Shown piece after piece: positions 50,361 through 60,996 of a stretch of DNA of 64,000 nt. The notes beneath the pieces were generated by a model. The model was not told where the DNA came from. It made no database searches and worked only from the letters and a program-made list of their open reading frames with translations. Origin of the DNA: Proteus appendicitidis. GTDB lineage: Bacteria > Pseudomonadota > Gammaproteobacteria > Enterobacterales > Enterobacteriaceae. The position numbers were made by a program, and so were the translations under genes. Location: contig NZ_CP127389.1 of the NCBI RefSeq assembly GCF_030271835.1, forward strand, positions 620,001 through 684,000, in the 5' to 3' direction. Every line of letters begins with the position of its first letter. Positions within the stretch are counted from its first letter, which is position 1.

Positions 50361-50664
50361 AATTCCCTCGATACGTTATTTTAATGTTGATTAAATATAG
50401 CAAATTCTTGCGATTAAAGACTAAATTATAGCAATAGGAAAAAACAATGGTTTCTCTTATTTGTCGTAAAACTCGATAATTTAAACGATTCAGCCCGTGA
50501 TCTTCTTCTGTTTTTTTCCGCTTTTGTTTTGCGAAAACGTTTGGCATTCAAATAATTGCTTTGTATGAATCTAAGCGTCTTGTAGTGTGAGCAGTCCATG
50601 TTATTATCAATAGATATCCGCAGGTGACTGCAAACAGATTTACCTAGTAGATGAGATAAACAAA
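50361..50664. other. Divergent promoter region of yaaA and talB
   Basis: 304 bases, AT-rich, between divergent genes. It must carry both promoters. I recognise no operator; short readings in other frames here look like chance. Confidence 0.5.
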
Positions 50665-51618
50665 ATGACCAACAAATTGACTTCTTTGCGTAAGCTGACA
50701 ACTGTTGTTGCTGACACTGGTGACATCGCAGCAATGAAACTGTATCAGCCACAAGACGCAACTACCAACCCATCTTTAATTTTAAATGCAGCTCAAATTC
50801 CTGAATATCGTAAATTAATTGATGAAGCGATTGAATGGGCTCGTTCACAAAGCGATTCTCGTGAACAACAAATTGTTGATGCTTGCGACAAACTGGCAGT
50901 AAATATCGGTTTAGAAATTTTAAAACTGATCCCAGGTCGTATTTCAACAGAAGTTGATGCACGTCTTTCTTACGACACGCAAGCGTGTATCGAAAAAGCA
51001 CGTCATTTAATGAAACTTTATAATGACGCAGGTATCAGTAACGACCGTATTCTTATTAAATTAGCTTCTACTTGGCAGGGTATCCGTGCCGCAGAGCAAT
51101 TAGAAAAAGAAGGTATCAACTGTAACCTGACTTTACTGTTCTCTTTCGCTCAAGCGCGTGCATGTGCTGAAGCAGGTGTTTACCTGATTTCTCCATTTGT
51201 TGGTCGTATCATGGATTGGTATAAAGCCAATACAGATAAAAAAGAATTTGCTCCAGCTGAAGATCCAGGTGTGATTTCTGTTACTGAAATCTATAATTAT
51301 TACAAACAACACGGTTATAACACGGTTGTTATGGGCGCAAGCTTCCGTAATATAGGTGAGATTTTAGAATTAGCAGGTTGTGACCGTTTAACGATTGCTC
51401 CAGCACTGTTAAAAGAATTATCAGAAGCTGAAGGTGAAGTTGAACATAAATTATCTTACAAAGGTGAAGTGAAAGCGCGTCCAGAAGCTATCACTGAAGC
51501 TCAATTCTATTGGGATCATAACGCTGACCCAATGGCAGTAGATAAATTATCTGACGGTATTCGTAAATTTGCTGTCGATCAGGAAAAATTAGAGAAAATG
51601 ATTGCGGATTTATTATAA
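50665..51618 (+). CDS. talB: Transaldolase B
   Basis: A 317-residue enzyme, identical in length to E. coli TalB. It has [15 protein letters not shown] near residue 33 (TNPSL signature), the Schiff-base lysine in [19 protein letters not shown] (about residue 132), and [18 protein letters not shown]. It transfers a dihydroxyacetone unit between sedoheptulose 7-phosphate and glyceraldehyde 3-phosphate in the non-oxidative pentose phosphate pathway. Its codon use is more regular than that of its neighbours, as expected for a highly expressed gene. It is monocistronic, with a terminator at 51647. Confidence 0.97.
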   Translation: MTNKLTSLRKLTTVVADTGDIAAMKLYQPQDATTNPSLILNAAQIPEYRKLIDEAIEWARSQSDSREQQIVDACDKLAVNIGLEILKLIPGRISTEVDARLSYDTQACIEKARHLMKLYNDAGISNDRILIKLASTWQGIRAAEQLEKEGINCNLTLLFSFAQARACAEAGVYLISPFVGRIMDWYKANTDKKEFAPAEDPGVISVTEIYNYYKQHGYNTVVMGASFRNIGEILELAGCDRLTIAPALLKELSEAEGEVEHKLSYKGEVKARPEAITEAQFYWDHNADPMAVDKLSDGIRKFAVDQEKLEKMIADLL

Positions 51619-51646
51619 TTCGTCGTTAAATTCTTATAAAAATCTT

Positions 51647-51678
51647 AAATACCCATCTTATATAGGTGGGTATTTTCA
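51647..51678 (+). terminator. Terminator after talB
   Basis: AAATACCCATCT and GGTGGGTATTT around TATATA, with one G-T pair, followed by a T-rich stretch. Confidence 0.8.
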
Positions 51679-51801
51679 TTTTTTGCCTCTCAAAATAACA
51701 TTTAAGTAAATTTTAAGATTAAATTGATTGGAATATATTATTTATCCAGTAATAATTATAAAAATATATTATTAAAATACTCTATTTATTATTGGTGAAT
51801 T

Positions 51802-52785
51802 ATGAAAAAGATTGTCTTGGCAACGGTACTTGCATCGTTATTTTTTAGTGGCGCTGTAATGGCTGAAAGTAAAACCGCTTTCTCTTTACCTGCAATTGAA
51901 AAAAGTGCTGAAAGTGGAAACGCAGCATCTCAGTATCAATTGGGTGTAAAATATGAAAACGGCGAAGGTGTTGAGCAGGATGGACAAAAAGCGCTGGAAT
52001 GGTATACCAAGGCTGCCGAGCAAGGTCATGCTGAAGCACAGCTAAATTTAGCACTTATGTATGATATGAGTGATGATATTGACCGTGATGCAGAAAAAGC
52101 GGTTTATTGGTATAACAAAGCGGCTGTTCAAGGTGTCTCTTTAGCCCAATACAATCTTGCTGTTTCTTACGATGATGGTGATGGCGTAGCACAAGATCAC
52201 GAGAAAGCAGTGTATTGGTATACTAAAGCCGGTGAACAAGGCGATAGTGATGCACAATACAACCTTGGTATCTCTTATGATGAAGGTATCGGTGTAGCGC
52301 AAGACCATGAAAAAGCGGTAGTTTGGTATACAAAAGCAGCAGAACAAGGTCACTCTGATGCGCAATATAACCTTGCTGTTTCTTACGATGATGGTGAAGG
52401 TGTAGAACGTAACGGCACTAAAGCGGTTTTCTGGTATACCAAAGCAGCAAACCAAGGTAATCGTGATGCGCAAAATAACTTAGGCGTAATGTACGATGAA
52501 GGCGACGGCGTTGCTAAAGATGCCCGTAAAGCGGTTGAATGGTATAGAAAATCAGCTATGCAAGGTAATGGTTTGGCTCAAAATAACTTAGCTTTAAACT
52601 ATTATTACGGTAAAGGCGTTAAACGTGATCTGAAAGAAGCTTATGCATGGTTCTCTGTTGCTGTTGAAAATGGTGATGGTGATGAAGCTATGCTAAAACG
52701 TACTGCTCGCGCATTAAATGCAGCACAATTAACAGAAGCGAAAAAATTAGCGGCTTCTTATATTACTAAATATATTGATGAGTAA
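51802..52785 (+). CDS. Secreted SEL1-repeat protein
   Basis: A 327-residue protein with a signal peptide (MKKIVLATVLASLFFSGAVMA). It then has seven tandem SEL1 (TPR-like) repeats of 36 residues from about residue 36 to 285. Each has the form A-x-YNL-(A/G)-x-x-YD-x-G-x-GV-x-x-D-x-x-KAV-x-WY-x-KAA-x-QG. The DNA shows a matching 108-base periodicity, strongest between the third and fifth repeats. SEL1 proteins are scaffolds for protein interactions; the partner is unknown. Export to the periplasm is predicted. E. coli has no gene of this kind between talB and mog. Confidence 0.88.
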   Translation: MKKIVLATVLASLFFSGAVMAESKTAFSLPAIEKSAESGNAASQYQLGVKYENGEGVEQDGQKALEWYTKAAEQGHAEAQLNLALMYDMSDDIDRDAEKAVYWYNKAAVQGVSLAQYNLAVSYDDGDGVAQDHEKAVYWYTKAGEQGDSDAQYNLGISYDEGIGVAQDHEKAVVWYTKAAEQGHSDAQYNLAVSYDDGEGVERNGTKAVFWYTKAANQGNRDAQNNLGVMYDEGDGVAKDARKAVEWYRKSAMQGNGLAQNNLALNYYYGKGVKRDLKEAYAWFSVAVENGDGDEAMLKRTARALNAAQLTEAKKLAASYITKYIDE

Positions 52786-52816
52786 TATTAATTAATATTA
52801 TTCAAGATTAAAGATT

Positions 52817-52841
52817 GGGAGCGTATGCTCCCTTTTTTATT
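52817..52841 (+). terminator. Terminator after the SEL1 gene
   Basis: GGGAGC, loop GTAT, GCTCCC and six T: a compact intrinsic terminator. Confidence 0.88.
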
Positions 52842-53008
52842 TTTAGCTAAAGCCAAATAAAAATAGATTGTTATCATTTTTTATTATCTATTCTCAATAA
52901 TCAAATAGTGATTATCAGTAATATATTGAGATTATTTTTAATTCTCTTGTGTTCTCATGGTAATATCTGCGCGCAAGTTAGATGGTGATTGATTAATTGA
53001 GGTTTGAT

Positions 53009-53596
53009 ATGAACGAATTACGCATAGGGTTAGTTTCTGTTTCTGATCGCGCATCAAGTGGTGTTTATGAAGATAAAGGCTTACCCGCTTTAGAGGCTTG
53101 GCTAAAAGCTGCATTAACAACGCCTTTTCATATCGAATCACGTTTAATTCCTGACGAACAACTGATGATTGAGCAAACACTGTGTGAACTAGTTGATGAA
53201 GCTGGCTGTCATTTAGTGTTAACAACAGGGGGGACAGGTCCTGCGCGTCGTGATGTTACTCCTGATGCTACGTTGGCTATTGCCGATAGAGAAATGCCGG
53301 GTTTTGGTGAACAGATGCGTCAAATTAGTCTGAAGTTTGTACCCACGGCTATTTTATCTCGCCAAGTTGGTGTTATTCGTAATCAAGCGTTAATTCTAAA
53401 TTTACCGGGACAACCTAAGGCGATTGCAGAAACGTTGGAAGGATTAAAAGATAACGACGGTAATGTGATTGTTAGCGGTATTTTCGCGAGTGTACCGTAC
53501 TGCATTCAACTACTTGATGGTCCTTATGTTGAAACTAATGAAGCGATTGTTGCTGCGTTTAGACCTAAATCAGCACGCCGTTCCACTTCAGCATAA
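53009..53596 (+). CDS. mog: Molybdopterin adenylyltransferase Mog
   Basis: A 195-residue protein from the ATG at 53009, the exact length of E. coli Mog; an ATG four codons earlier has a weaker fit. Signatures: IGLVSVSDRASSGVYEDKG at the start, TTGGTGPARRDVTPDAT near residue 70, and ALILNLPGQPKAIAETL near 130. It adenylates molybdopterin before molybdenum insertion for molybdenum cofactor synthesis in the cytoplasm. Gene order talB-mog-dnaK matches E. coli apart from the inserted SEL1 gene and missing yaaH/yaaW/yaaI. Confidence 0.95.
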   Translation: MNELRIGLVSVSDRASSGVYEDKGLPALEAWLKAALTTPFHIESRLIPDEQLMIEQTLCELVDEAGCHLVLTTGGTGPARRDVTPDATLAIADREMPGFGEQMRQISLKFVPTAILSRQVGVIRNQALILNLPGQPKAIAETLEGLKDNDGNVIVSGIFASVPYCIQLLDGPYVETNEAIVAAFRPKSARRSTSA

Positions 53597-53890
53597 ATAA
53601 TGTAAGAGGTTATTTTTGTCACTAAACGTCTGGTTAGGAAAAGCTTTGACTAAGTTTAGATAATGCAAAAATAGCCTTATATTTATTTGATATTTTTACT
53701 ATCAGAGTTGAAAAACATTATTTTTCAACCAATTATGTTCTTATTCTAAGCATGGTCTTAAAAAAGCACTTCAGATAAGTTATGATGTTATTTGCAAGCG
53801 GTGTAAGTCTATGAAAAATAACAAGTTTTAATTCTCGCCTTATTCTCAAAAACAAAATTTTCGCATTTTTTGCATTTTTTTTCATTATTC

Positions 53891-53920
53891 CCCTTGATGA
53901 ATGTATTTATGACCCCATCT
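53891..53920 (+). promoter_or_regulatory. dnaK heat-shock (sigma-32) promoter, distal
   Basis: CCCTTGATGA at 53891-53900 and CCCCATCT at 53913-53920, with 13 bases between CTTGATG and CCCCAT. This is close to the sigma-32 consensus CTTGAAA-N13-17-CCCCAT-T. Confidence 0.82.
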
Positions 53921-54006
53921 TATTTTTCAACTGCAATTACCACTATTGAGTTGCGTTGATTTTGTATCCGCTTTGAGATGATGTTGTTTAGTCTATTAAT
54001 TTGTGA

Positions 54007-54034
54007 CTTGAAAAATGAATATTCATCCTCATAT
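54007..54034 (+). promoter_or_regulatory. dnaK heat-shock (sigma-32) promoter, proximal
   Basis: CTTGAAA at 54007-54013 is a perfect -35, and CCTCATAT at 54027-54034 is a -10 one base off CCCCATAT, with a 13-base spacer. It is 47 bases before dnaK. E. coli dnaK also has two sigma-32 promoters. Confidence 0.82.
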
Positions 54035-54080
54035 AGATTGGTAATCGAATTGATAAAGAATTCTCTTTGGAGGCGTTTAA

Positions 54081-56006
54081 ATGGGTAAAATTATTGGTAT
54101 TGACCTGGGTACAACTAACTCTTGTGTTGCTGTAATGGATGGCAAAACTGCCCGGGTTATTGAAAACGCAGAAGGCGATCGTACTACTCCTTCAATCGTT
54201 GCTTATGCACAAGATGGTGAAATCTTAGTTGGTCAACCTGCAAAACGTCAGGCTGTGACTAACCCACAAAATACTTTGTTTGCCATCAAACGTTTAATTG
54301 GTCGTCGTTTTGAAGATGCCGAAGTTCAGCGTGACGTTGCTATCATGCCTTACAAAATTGTAAAAGCAGATAACGGTGATGCTTGGATTGAAGCGCGTAA
54401 CGAAAAAATGGCTCCACCACAAGTTTCTGCTGAAGTCCTGAAAAAAATGAAGAAAACAGCAGAAGACTATTTAGGTGAAGCAGTTACTGAAGCGGTTATT
54501 ACTGTTCCTGCTTACTTTAACGATGCTCAACGTCAAGCAACTAAAGATGCGGGTCGTATCGCAGGTCTTGAAGTTAAACGTATTATTAACGAACCAACAG
54601 CGGCTGCTCTGGCTTACGGCTTAGATCGTGAAGTGGGCAACCGTACTATCGCAGTTTACGACTTAGGTGGTGGTACATTCGATATCTCTATCATCGAAAT
54701 CGATGAAGTTGATGGCGAAAAAACCTATGAAGTTCTGTCAACCAATGGTGATACTCACTTAGGTGGTGAAGACTTCGATAGCCGTTTAATTAACTATTTA
54801 GTTGATGAATTTAAGAAAGAACAAGGCATTGATCTACGTAACGATCCATTAGCAATGCAACGTCTGAAAGAAGCAGCAGAAAAAGCGAAAATCGAATTAT
54901 CTTCTGCACAACAAACAGATGTTAACTTGCCATACGTTACAGCAGATGCGACTGGCCCTAAACACTTAAATATCAAAGTAACTCGTGCAAAACTGGAATC
55001 TTTAGTTGAAGATTTAGTTAAACGTTCAATGGAACCAGTACGTGTTGCATTAGAAGACGCAGGTCTGAAAGTTAGCGAAGTTAACGACGTTATTCTGGTT
55101 GGTGGTCAAACTCGTATGCCAATGGTTCAAAAAACCGTTGCTGATTTCTTCGGTAAAGAGCCACGTAAAGACGTTAACCCAGATGAAGCTGTTGCAATGG
55201 GTGCGGCTGTTCAAGGTGGTGTGTTAGCGGGTGATGTTAAAGACGTTCTGTTACTTGACGTAACACCACTGTCTTTAGGTATCGAAACAATGGGTGGTGT
55301 AATGACTTCCCTGATTGCGAAAAATACCACAATCCCAACTAAACATAGCCAAGTGTTCTCTACCGCAGAAGATAACCAATCTGCTGTAACTATTCACGTA
55401 TTACAAGGTGAACGTAAACGTGCAAGTGATAACAAATCACTGGGTCAATTTAACTTAGATGGTATTCAAGCAGCACCACGCGGTATGCCACAAATCGAAG
55501 TTACTTTTGATATCGATGCTGATGGTATCTTGCATGTATCAGCGAAAGATAAAAACAGTGGTCGTGAGCAAAACATCACAATCAAAGCATCTTCTGGTTT
55601 AAATGAAGATGAAATCCAAAAAATGGTTCGTGATGCAGAAGCAAACGCAGAAGCTGACCGTAAGTTTGAAGAATTAGTACAAACTCGTAACCAAGCTGAC
55701 CAATTAGTTCACGGTACACGTAAACAAATTGAAGAAGCGGGTGATAAATTACCAGCGAACGATAAAGAAGCTATCGAAAAAGCGGTAAGCGAGTTAGAAA
55801 TTGCTTCTAAAGGTGAAGATAAAGACACTATTGAAGCAAAAATTAAAGCATTAGTTGAAGCTTCTGAAAAACTGCTAGAAATCGCACAACAACAAGCTCA
55901 AGCTGGCGCAGCAGGTAATGCCGCGGGTGCTGATGCAAGTGCGAAGAAAGATGACGACGTTGTCGATGCAGAATTTGAAGAAGTTGACGGCAAAGATAAG
56001 AAATAA
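54081..56006 (+). CDS. dnaK: Hsp70 chaperone DnaK
   Basis: A 641-residue Hsp70 (E. coli 638). The N-terminal ATPase has [16 protein letters not shown], the [18 protein letters not shown] phosphate loop and [14 protein letters not shown] substrate-binding domain follows the [15 protein letters not shown] linker, with a helical lid and a C-terminal tail rich in Ala/Gly/Gln ending EEVDGKDKK. The ribosome site is GGAGGCG. It folds and refolds proteins with DnaJ and GrpE. Two sigma-32-type promoters precede it; dnaJ follows after 105 bases. Confidence 0.98.
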   Translation: MGKIIGIDLGTTNSCVAVMDGKTARVIENAEGDRTTPSIVAYAQDGEILVGQPAKRQAVTNPQNTLFAIKRLIGRRFEDAEVQRDVAIMPYKIVKADNGDAWIEARNEKMAPPQVSAEVLKKMKKTAEDYLGEAVTEAVITVPAYFNDAQRQATKDAGRIAGLEVKRIINEPTAAALAYGLDREVGNRTIAVYDLGGGTFDISIIEIDEVDGEKTYEVLSTNGDTHLGGEDFDSRLINYLVDEFKKEQGIDLRNDPLAMQRLKEAAEKAKIELSSAQQTDVNLPYVTADATGPKHLNIKVTRAKLESLVEDLVKRSMEPVRVALEDAGLKVSEVNDVILVGGQTRMPMVQKTVADFFGKEPRKDVNPDEAVAMGAAVQGGVLAGDVKDVLLLDVTPLSLGIETMGGVMTSLIAKNTTIPTKHSQVFSTAEDNQSAVTIHVLQGERKRASDNKSLGQFNLDGIQAAPRGMPQIEVTFDIDADGILHVSAKDKNSGREQNITIKASSGLNEDEIQKMVRDAEANAEADRKFEELVQTRNQADQLVHGTRKQIEEAGDKLPANDKEAIEKAVSELEIASKGEDKDTIEAKIKALVEASEKLLEIAQQQAQAGAAGNAAGADASAKKDDDVVDAEFEEVDGKDKK

Positions 56007-56057
56007 TGCCCTTAACGGGCCACGGTAACTTACCAGTGAATAGTTACTGATACCGAA

Positions 56058-56090
56058 CACGGGCGTCGAGGAAACTCAACGCCCGTGTGC
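56058..56090 (+). ncRNA. Stable hairpin between dnaK and dnaJ, possible tpke11 RNA
   Basis: ACACGGGCGT and ACGCCCGTGT form a ten-pair GC-rich stem with the loop CGAGGAAACTCA. There is no T run after it, so it is not an intrinsic terminator. In E. coli the small RNA tpke11 maps to the dnaK-dnaJ spacer; homology is inferred from position only. Confidence 0.4.
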
Positions 56091-56111
56091 TTATGTCAAG
56101 GGTAATCCAGA

Positions 56112-57251
56112 ATGGCGAAAAGAGATTTTTACGAAGTACTCGGTTTAAGTAAAAGTGCCGACGAAAAAGAAATTAAACGCGCATATAAGCGTTTAGCAAT
56201 GAAATATCACCCAGACCGTAATCAAGGTGATAAAGAGTCAGAATCAAAATTCAAAGAAATTAAAGAAGCCTATGAGATCTTAAGTGATGCTCAAAAACGT
56301 GCTGCTTATGATCAATACGGTCATGCTGCATTTGAACAAGGTGGATTTGGTGGTCAAGGTGGCGGCGGCTTCGGCGGTGGTGCTGACTTTGGTGATATCT
56401 TTGGTGATGTATTTGGTGATATTTTTGGTGGTGGTCGCCGTCAACAACGCGCAGCGCGTGGTTCTGACTTACAATACAACATGGATCTAACGCTTGAAGA
56501 AGCGGTTCGTGGTATTACTAAAGAAATTCGTATACCTACATTAGAAACATGTGACAAATGCCATGGTAGCGGTGCTAAAGAAGGCACATCAGCAGAAACC
56601 TGTTCGACTTGTCATGGCGCTGGTCAGGTTCATTTACGTCAAGGTTTCTTCACTGTACAGCAAGCATGTCCAACTTGTCATGGTCGCGGTAAAGTGATTA
56701 AAGAGCCTTGCTCTAAATGTCATGGTGATGGTCGTGTTGAACGCGCGAAAACGCTGTCCGTCAAAATTCCAGCCGGTGTTGATACGGGCGACCGTATTCG
56801 CTTAAGTGGTGAAGGTGAAGCCGGTGAAAATGGCGCACCAGCAGGCGATTTATACGTGCAGGTTCATGTTCGCCAACATCATATTTTTGAACGTGATGGC
56901 AATAATCTTTACTGTGAAGTCCCTATTAACTTCGCTATTGCTGCGTTAGGTGGCGAGATTGAAGTCCCAACACTTGATGGTCGTGTGAAACTTAAAATTC
57001 CAGCAGAAACACAAACTGGCAAAATGTTCCGCATGAAAGGCAAAGGCGTTAAATCAGTACGCAGTAGTAGTATTGGTGACTTAATGTGCCGCGTTGTGGT
57101 TGAAACACCAGTTAAACTCAATGAAAAACAAAAAGAGTTAATGCAACAACTGGGTGAATCATTTGGTGGCAAGAGTGGTGAGAAAAATACCCCTCGTTCC
57201 AAAAGCTTTTTAGATGGTGTGAAAAAATTCTTTGATGATTTAACCAAATAA
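56112..57251 (+). CDS. dnaJ: Hsp40 co-chaperone DnaJ
   Basis: A 379-residue type I J-protein (E. coli 376). The J domain (1-70) has [14 protein letters not shown] with the HPD motif. A Gly/Phe-rich region follows (75-115). Next come four CxxCxGxG zinc repeats between about 145 and 205 ([32 protein letters not shown]) and the C-terminal substrate-binding domains. It stimulates DnaK ATPase and delivers substrates. It is cotranscribed with dnaK and ends at a strong terminator. Confidence 0.98.
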   Translation: MAKRDFYEVLGLSKSADEKEIKRAYKRLAMKYHPDRNQGDKESESKFKEIKEAYEILSDAQKRAAYDQYGHAAFEQGGFGGQGGGGFGGGADFGDIFGDVFGDIFGGGRRQQRAARGSDLQYNMDLTLEEAVRGITKEIRIPTLETCDKCHGSGAKEGTSAETCSTCHGAGQVHLRQGFFTVQQACPTCHGRGKVIKEPCSKCHGDGRVERAKTLSVKIPAGVDTGDRIRLSGEGEAGENGAPAGDLYVQVHVRQHHIFERDGNNLYCEVPINFAIAALGGEIEVPTLDGRVKLKIPAETQTGKMFRMKGKGVKSVRSSSIGDLMCRVVVETPVKLNEKQKELMQQLGESFGGKSGEKNTPRSKSFLDGVKKFFDDLTK

Positions 57252-57268
57252 TTTCTCTTATCACCTTC

Positions 57269-57309
57269 AAAAAGACCTGATGATAAATTTTGTCATCAGG
57301 TCTTTTTAT
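57269..57309. terminator. Bidirectional terminator between dnaJ and the EamA gene
   Basis: AAAAAGACCTGATGA and TCATCAGGTCTTTTT form a long stem around a nine-base loop. It sits between two converging genes. Confidence 0.92.
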
Positions 57310-57326
57310 TTGAATGATGTTTAATA

Positions 57327-58172
57327 TTATCCCATCTTGATAGCAACAATACCGGCTAAAATCACTAAACACGCCAATAGCTGTTTACGGTTAAATTGCT
57401 CTTTTAACAGATAAACAGATAAGATCATGGCAAATAATACGCTGGTTTCTCTTAGTGCAGCGACAAGCACAATAGAGGCATGACTCATCGCCCATATCAC
57501 TATGCCATAGCTTACCAATTGCATCACACCACCAAAGAAAGCAGGCTTCCAATAACTCTTTATCTTGATTTTTAAATGTTGGCGATAACGAAGCCAAGCA
57601 AGTAAATACATTGCGATGCCATTTAAAAAGAAGAGCCATAAAATATAAGCAAACGGTGTTTCACCTACACGAGAGCCATTACCATCAGATAAGGTATAAC
57701 TTGCGGTAAATAATGCGGTAAGTAACGCAAAAAAGAGTGCATCTTTATGTAAATTAAATTCTGCTATTTTTCTACTACGTGAGATAAGGATAATACCCAG
57801 AATAATAAATAAAATACCGAGTAAGCCAGTTATGGGTAGTGTTTCATGAAAGAGAAAAAAACCAAGAAAAGCAGTCATTAATGGCGCACTACCACGAGAG
57901 ATAGGGTAGACCTGATTAAAATCAGCCAATGTATAACAACGACTTAAAGAGAGTGTGTAACCAATATGAAATAAAACAGACAGGGCAAGCCATTTCCATG
58001 CACCGACATCAGGTAGCCCAACCCAAAATAGGGCGGGTAGAGTTACAACACCTGAAAAAAAAGTCAGTAATGAGATCCCTAAAAATCGATCACTACCTAC
58101 TTTAACCAATGCATTCCAACAGGCATGAAAGATAGCAGCAAATAAAACGGCAATAAAAATAGTAATCGACAT
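57327..58172 (-). CDS. EamA/DMT-family inner-membrane transporter
   Basis: A 281-residue protein with ten predicted membrane helices in two EamA halves. First half: FIAVLFAAIFHACWNALVKVGSD, then PISRGSAPLMTAFLGFFLFHE with the EamA PL...(E) motif. Second half ends ALRETSVLFAMILSVYLLKEQFNRKQLLACLVI, a typical EamA tail. Members export metabolites or amino acids; the substrate cannot be predicted. It sits between dnaJ and nhaA, where E. coli has other genes. Monocistronic. Confidence 0.85.
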   Translation of the reverse strand: MSITIFIAVLFAAIFHACWNALVKVGSDRFLGISLLTFFSGVVTLPALFWVGLPDVGAWKWLALSVLFHIGYTLSLSRCYTLADFNQVYPISRGSAPLMTAFLGFFLFHETLPITGLLGILFIILGIILISRSRKIAEFNLHKDALFFALLTALFTASYTLSDGNGSRVGETPFAYILWLFFLNGIAMYLLAWLRYRQHLKIKIKSYWKPAFFGGVMQLVSYGIVIWAMSHASIVLVAALRETSVLFAMILSVYLLKEQFNRKQLLACLVILAGIVAIKMG

Positions 58173-58634
58173 ATTGATAGAAACCTTAATAAAACGAGAG
58201 TATTCACTATCTATAAGACAATAACATAATGGTTAAATAGTGAAATGCATGACAATTTCTTTTCTCTTATAATTTTGGAATGCTGTAAATAAAAAAGATA
58301 AAAATAATAAATTTTTTGATAATTAAAGATTGATGTGTTTGAACTATTTTATCAATTGGTATAATTTATCAAAAAAGATGCTTGTTTTCACTTAATTGTA
58401 GAAAATAATATTTATATTCAATGTGTTATTTTAATTGTTTTTAATTATTCTTAATTTTTATTGCTCTTTTGTTTTTGAAAAATTATGTTGATGAATTGAT
58501 ACTATTCATCTTGTTTTTCTTAATATTTCTTTTTTAATTCGAATAACCCGAGTTATTATCCATAAATAATCTGTTTTTTACGAATTCATAATTAGCATAT
58601 TATTAACAAGATTAGTGATTTTGAGGTTAATATT
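58173..58634. other. Upstream region of nhaA
   Basis: 462 bases of extremely AT-rich DNA with many T and A tracts between divergent genes. In E. coli nhaA is activated by NhaR and silenced by H-NS, and such DNA would suit H-NS binding. I cannot mark individual sites. Confidence 0.5.
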
Positions 58635-59813
58635 ATGACGGCAATTATTAGACAATTTTTGAGATTAGAGGCATCAGGCGGTATTCTTCTGATTATTGCT
58701 GCTATTATCGCATTGATCATGGCGAATACACCTCTAAGTGCTTTGTATAATGAGTTTTTATCAATTCCAATTATGATCAAATTCGGCGCGTTCGAGCTTG
58801 ATAAGCCATTATTGCTTTGGGTTAATGATGCCTTAATGGCGATCTTTTTCTTAGTGGTCGGATTGGAAGTTAAACGTGAATTAAAAGAAGGCTCTTTAGC
58901 CCAGCGTGATAGAGCTATTTTCCCTGCGATAGCAGCAGTAGGTGGTATGTTAGCTCCAGCATTGGTTTATTTGATGTTTAATCATATGGACCCCGTTGGG
59001 CAGCAAGGTTGGGCAATTCCAGCTGCAACAGACATTGCTTTTGCGCTGGGTGTTATGGCGTTGCTGGGCAAGCGCGTTCCAGTTGAGTTAAAAGTCTTTT
59101 TATTAGCATTAGCCATCATTGATGACTTGGGTGTGATTGTCATTATTGCGCTCTTTTATTCAAAGAGTATTGCACTAATACCTCTTGCTTTGGCGGGTTT
59201 GATAGTGATTGCTTTGGGCATAATGAACTGGCGCAAAGTGGGTAATACTGCTGCTTATTTAATTCTTGGATTCATCTTGTGGGTGTGTATTTTAAAATCA
59301 GGTATTCATGCCACCATTGCAGGTGTGATTGTTGGATTCCTTATCCCATTGAGAAATAAAGAAGGTGATTCTCCTTCTGAAGAATTAGAGCACGTGCTAC
59401 ATCCTTGGGTTGCCTATTTTATTTTGCCGCTGTTTGCATTTAGTAATGCAGGGGTTTCTTTAAATGGTGTAACACTTGATGGCATGTTATCTGCTTTACC
59501 GTTAGGTATCGCGTTAGGTCTATTTTTAGGTAAGCCGATTGGAATTTTCCTCTTTAGTTGGATTTCGGTAAAACTAGGCATTGCAAAATTACCAGATGCG
59601 ATTAATCTTAAGCAAATATTTGCAGTATCTGTGCTATGTGGTATCGGTTTTACTATGTCTATCTTTATCGCAGGGTTAGCATTTGATGGCGCGGATGAAG
59701 CTTATAATACCTATGCTAAGCTTGGTATTTTAGTCGGTTCAACAGTAGCCGCTGTTGTGGGATATTTGTTACTTCGTTCTGTTTTACCGAAGTTAAAAAC
59801 GAAGTCAATATAG
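58635..59813 (+). CDS. nhaA: Sodium/proton antiporter NhaA
   Basis: A 392-residue antiporter (E. coli 388), starting after GAGGTTAAT. The two transport aspartates lie in [15 protein letters not shown] near residues 163-164, and the pH-sensing region keeps [15 protein letters not shown] (the His225-type position). [12 protein letters not shown] and [19 protein letters not shown] are further family signatures. It expels sodium in exchange for protons at alkaline pH. It is followed by nhaR, its activator, as in E. coli, but with a hairpin between. Confidence 0.96.
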   Translation: MTAIIRQFLRLEASGGILLIIAAIIALIMANTPLSALYNEFLSIPIMIKFGAFELDKPLLLWVNDALMAIFFLVVGLEVKRELKEGSLAQRDRAIFPAIAAVGGMLAPALVYLMFNHMDPVGQQGWAIPAATDIAFALGVMALLGKRVPVELKVFLLALAIIDDLGVIVIIALFYSKSIALIPLALAGLIVIALGIMNWRKVGNTAAYLILGFILWVCILKSGIHATIAGVIVGFLIPLRNKEGDSPSEELEHVLHPWVAYFILPLFAFSNAGVSLNGVTLDGMLSALPLGIALGLFLGKPIGIFLFSWISVKLGIAKLPDAINLKQIFAVSVLCGIGFTMSIFIAGLAFDGADEAYNTYAKLGILVGSTVAAVVGYLLLRSVLPKLKTKSI

Positions 59814-59871
59814 GGAAATTTATTACGGACTTGAGTTTCTCAACACAATAAATACCGAGTTATATATTTAA

Positions 59872-59912
59872 ACCTACGGTGCAATACAGTGTATTGTGCC
59901 GTAGGTGTTTTT
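59872..59912 (+). terminator. Terminator between nhaA and nhaR
   Basis: ACCTACGGTGCAATACA and TGTATTGTGCCGTAGGT pair almost fully (two G-T-type pairs), followed by GTTTTT. It suggests that nhaR has at least partly separate transcription. Confidence 0.75.
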
Positions 59913-60003
59913 ATGAGGATTGGATGCAAGGAAAGCCAATCGCACACTAATGCGTTATTACATAGTCTGTGTTTGAAGCACAGAAGTTGAAAGGAAGATA
60001 GCT

Positions 60004-60924
60004 ATGCGGGTGTCACATCTCAATTTTAACCATCTTTATTATTTTTGGCATGTGTGTAAAGAAGGCTCTGTTGTGGGTGCAGCGCAAGCGCTGTATCTGA
60101 CACCTCAGACAATTACAGGGCAAATTAAAGCATTAGAAGAAAGATTGGGTGGCAAGTTATTTAAACGCCAAGGAAGGGGATTAGTTCCTTCAGAATTGGG
60201 TCAGCTTATTTTTCGTTATGCCGATAAAATGTTTATGCTCAGCCAAGAAATGCTGGATATCGTTAATTACAGTCGTGAATCGAATTTACTGTTTGATGTC
60301 GGTGTTGCGGATGCGTTATCAAAACAATTAGTCAGTCGCGTATTAGAAACGGCTGTTATTGATAATGAGCAAATCCATCTGCGTTGTTTTGAATCTACTC
60401 ATGAACTATTACTAGAGCAATTAAGCCAGCATAAGCTGGATATGATCCTATCAGATTGCCCAGTGGATTCGTCACAACAAGAAGGTTTGTTCTCTGTAAA
60501 ACTTGGCGAATGTAATATGAGCTTTTTTTGCAGTCACCCTCTTCCTGAAAAACCGTTTCCTGAATGCTTAGAAGAGCGAAAACTCCTTATTCCGGGGCGT
60601 CGATATATGTTAGGTCGCCATTTATTAACATGGATACGTAATAAAAACCTGCAAGTAGAAATATTGGGTGAGTTTGATGATGCGGCATTAATGAAAGCAT
60701 TCGGCTTAAATTATAATGCTATCTTTGTAGCACCTTCACTGTATACCGATGAAACTTTTGCTCAAAGTAATATCGAAGAGATTGGGAAGCTTGATACGGT
60801 AAAAGAAGAGTACTATGCGATTTTTGCAGAGCGAATGATCCAACATCCAGCAGTTCAACGTGTTTGTAATACTGATTTTTCTGAACTCTTTAATGGGGAT
60901 AAAAAGAGCGTTGCAAACCCATAA
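60004..60924 (+). CDS. nhaR: LysR-family activator NhaR
   Basis: A 306-residue LysR regulator (E. coli NhaR is 301). The N-terminal helix-turn-helix ([20 protein letters not shown], then [20 protein letters not shown]) is typical of NhaR. The substrate-binding domain contains [15 protein letters not shown] and [12 protein letters not shown]. It activates nhaA in response to sodium and alkaline pH and, in E. coli, also osmC and pga. It lies directly after nhaA. Confidence 0.95.
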   Translation: MRVSHLNFNHLYYFWHVCKEGSVVGAAQALYLTPQTITGQIKALEERLGGKLFKRQGRGLVPSELGQLIFRYADKMFMLSQEMLDIVNYSRESNLLFDVGVADALSKQLVSRVLETAVIDNEQIHLRCFESTHELLLEQLSQHKLDMILSDCPVDSSQQEGLFSVKLGECNMSFFCSHPLPEKPFPECLEERKLLIPGRRYMLGRHLLTWIRNKNLQVEILGEFDDAALMKAFGLNYNAIFVAPSLYTDETFAQSNIEEIGKLDTVKEEYYAIFAERMIQHPAVQRVCNTDFSELFNGDKKSVANP

Positions 60925-60951
60925 GTAGATTGCGATTAAACCGTAGACAAC

Positions 60952-60977
60952 AAAAAACCGGCATAAGCCGGTTTTTT
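60952..60977. terminator. Bidirectional terminator between nhaR and rpsT
   Basis: AAAAAACCGGC, loop ATAA, GCCGGTTTTTT: a perfect symmetric terminator for two converging genes. Confidence 0.95.
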
Positions 60978-60996
60978 ATAACACAAGAAAGCAATA

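Larger units (their letters stand above)
53597..54080. other. dnaK upstream region
   Basis: 484 bases without a gene. It holds the two heat-shock promoters listed separately. I see no coding potential for the E. coli genes usually found here. Confidence 0.6.

Noticed and set aside
50426..50761. Minus-strand reading of 111 codons upstream of and into talB
   Set aside because: It overlaps the start of talB and the promoter region, has no family resemblance and no ribosome site.
52141..52473. Minus-strand reading opposite the SEL1 repeats
   Set aside because: Its repeats are just the reverse complement of the SEL1 repeat DNA.
51950..52640. Possible CRISPR-like periodic repeat
   Set aside because: The 108-base period is coding and corresponds to 36-residue SEL1 units; there is no repeat-spacer structure.
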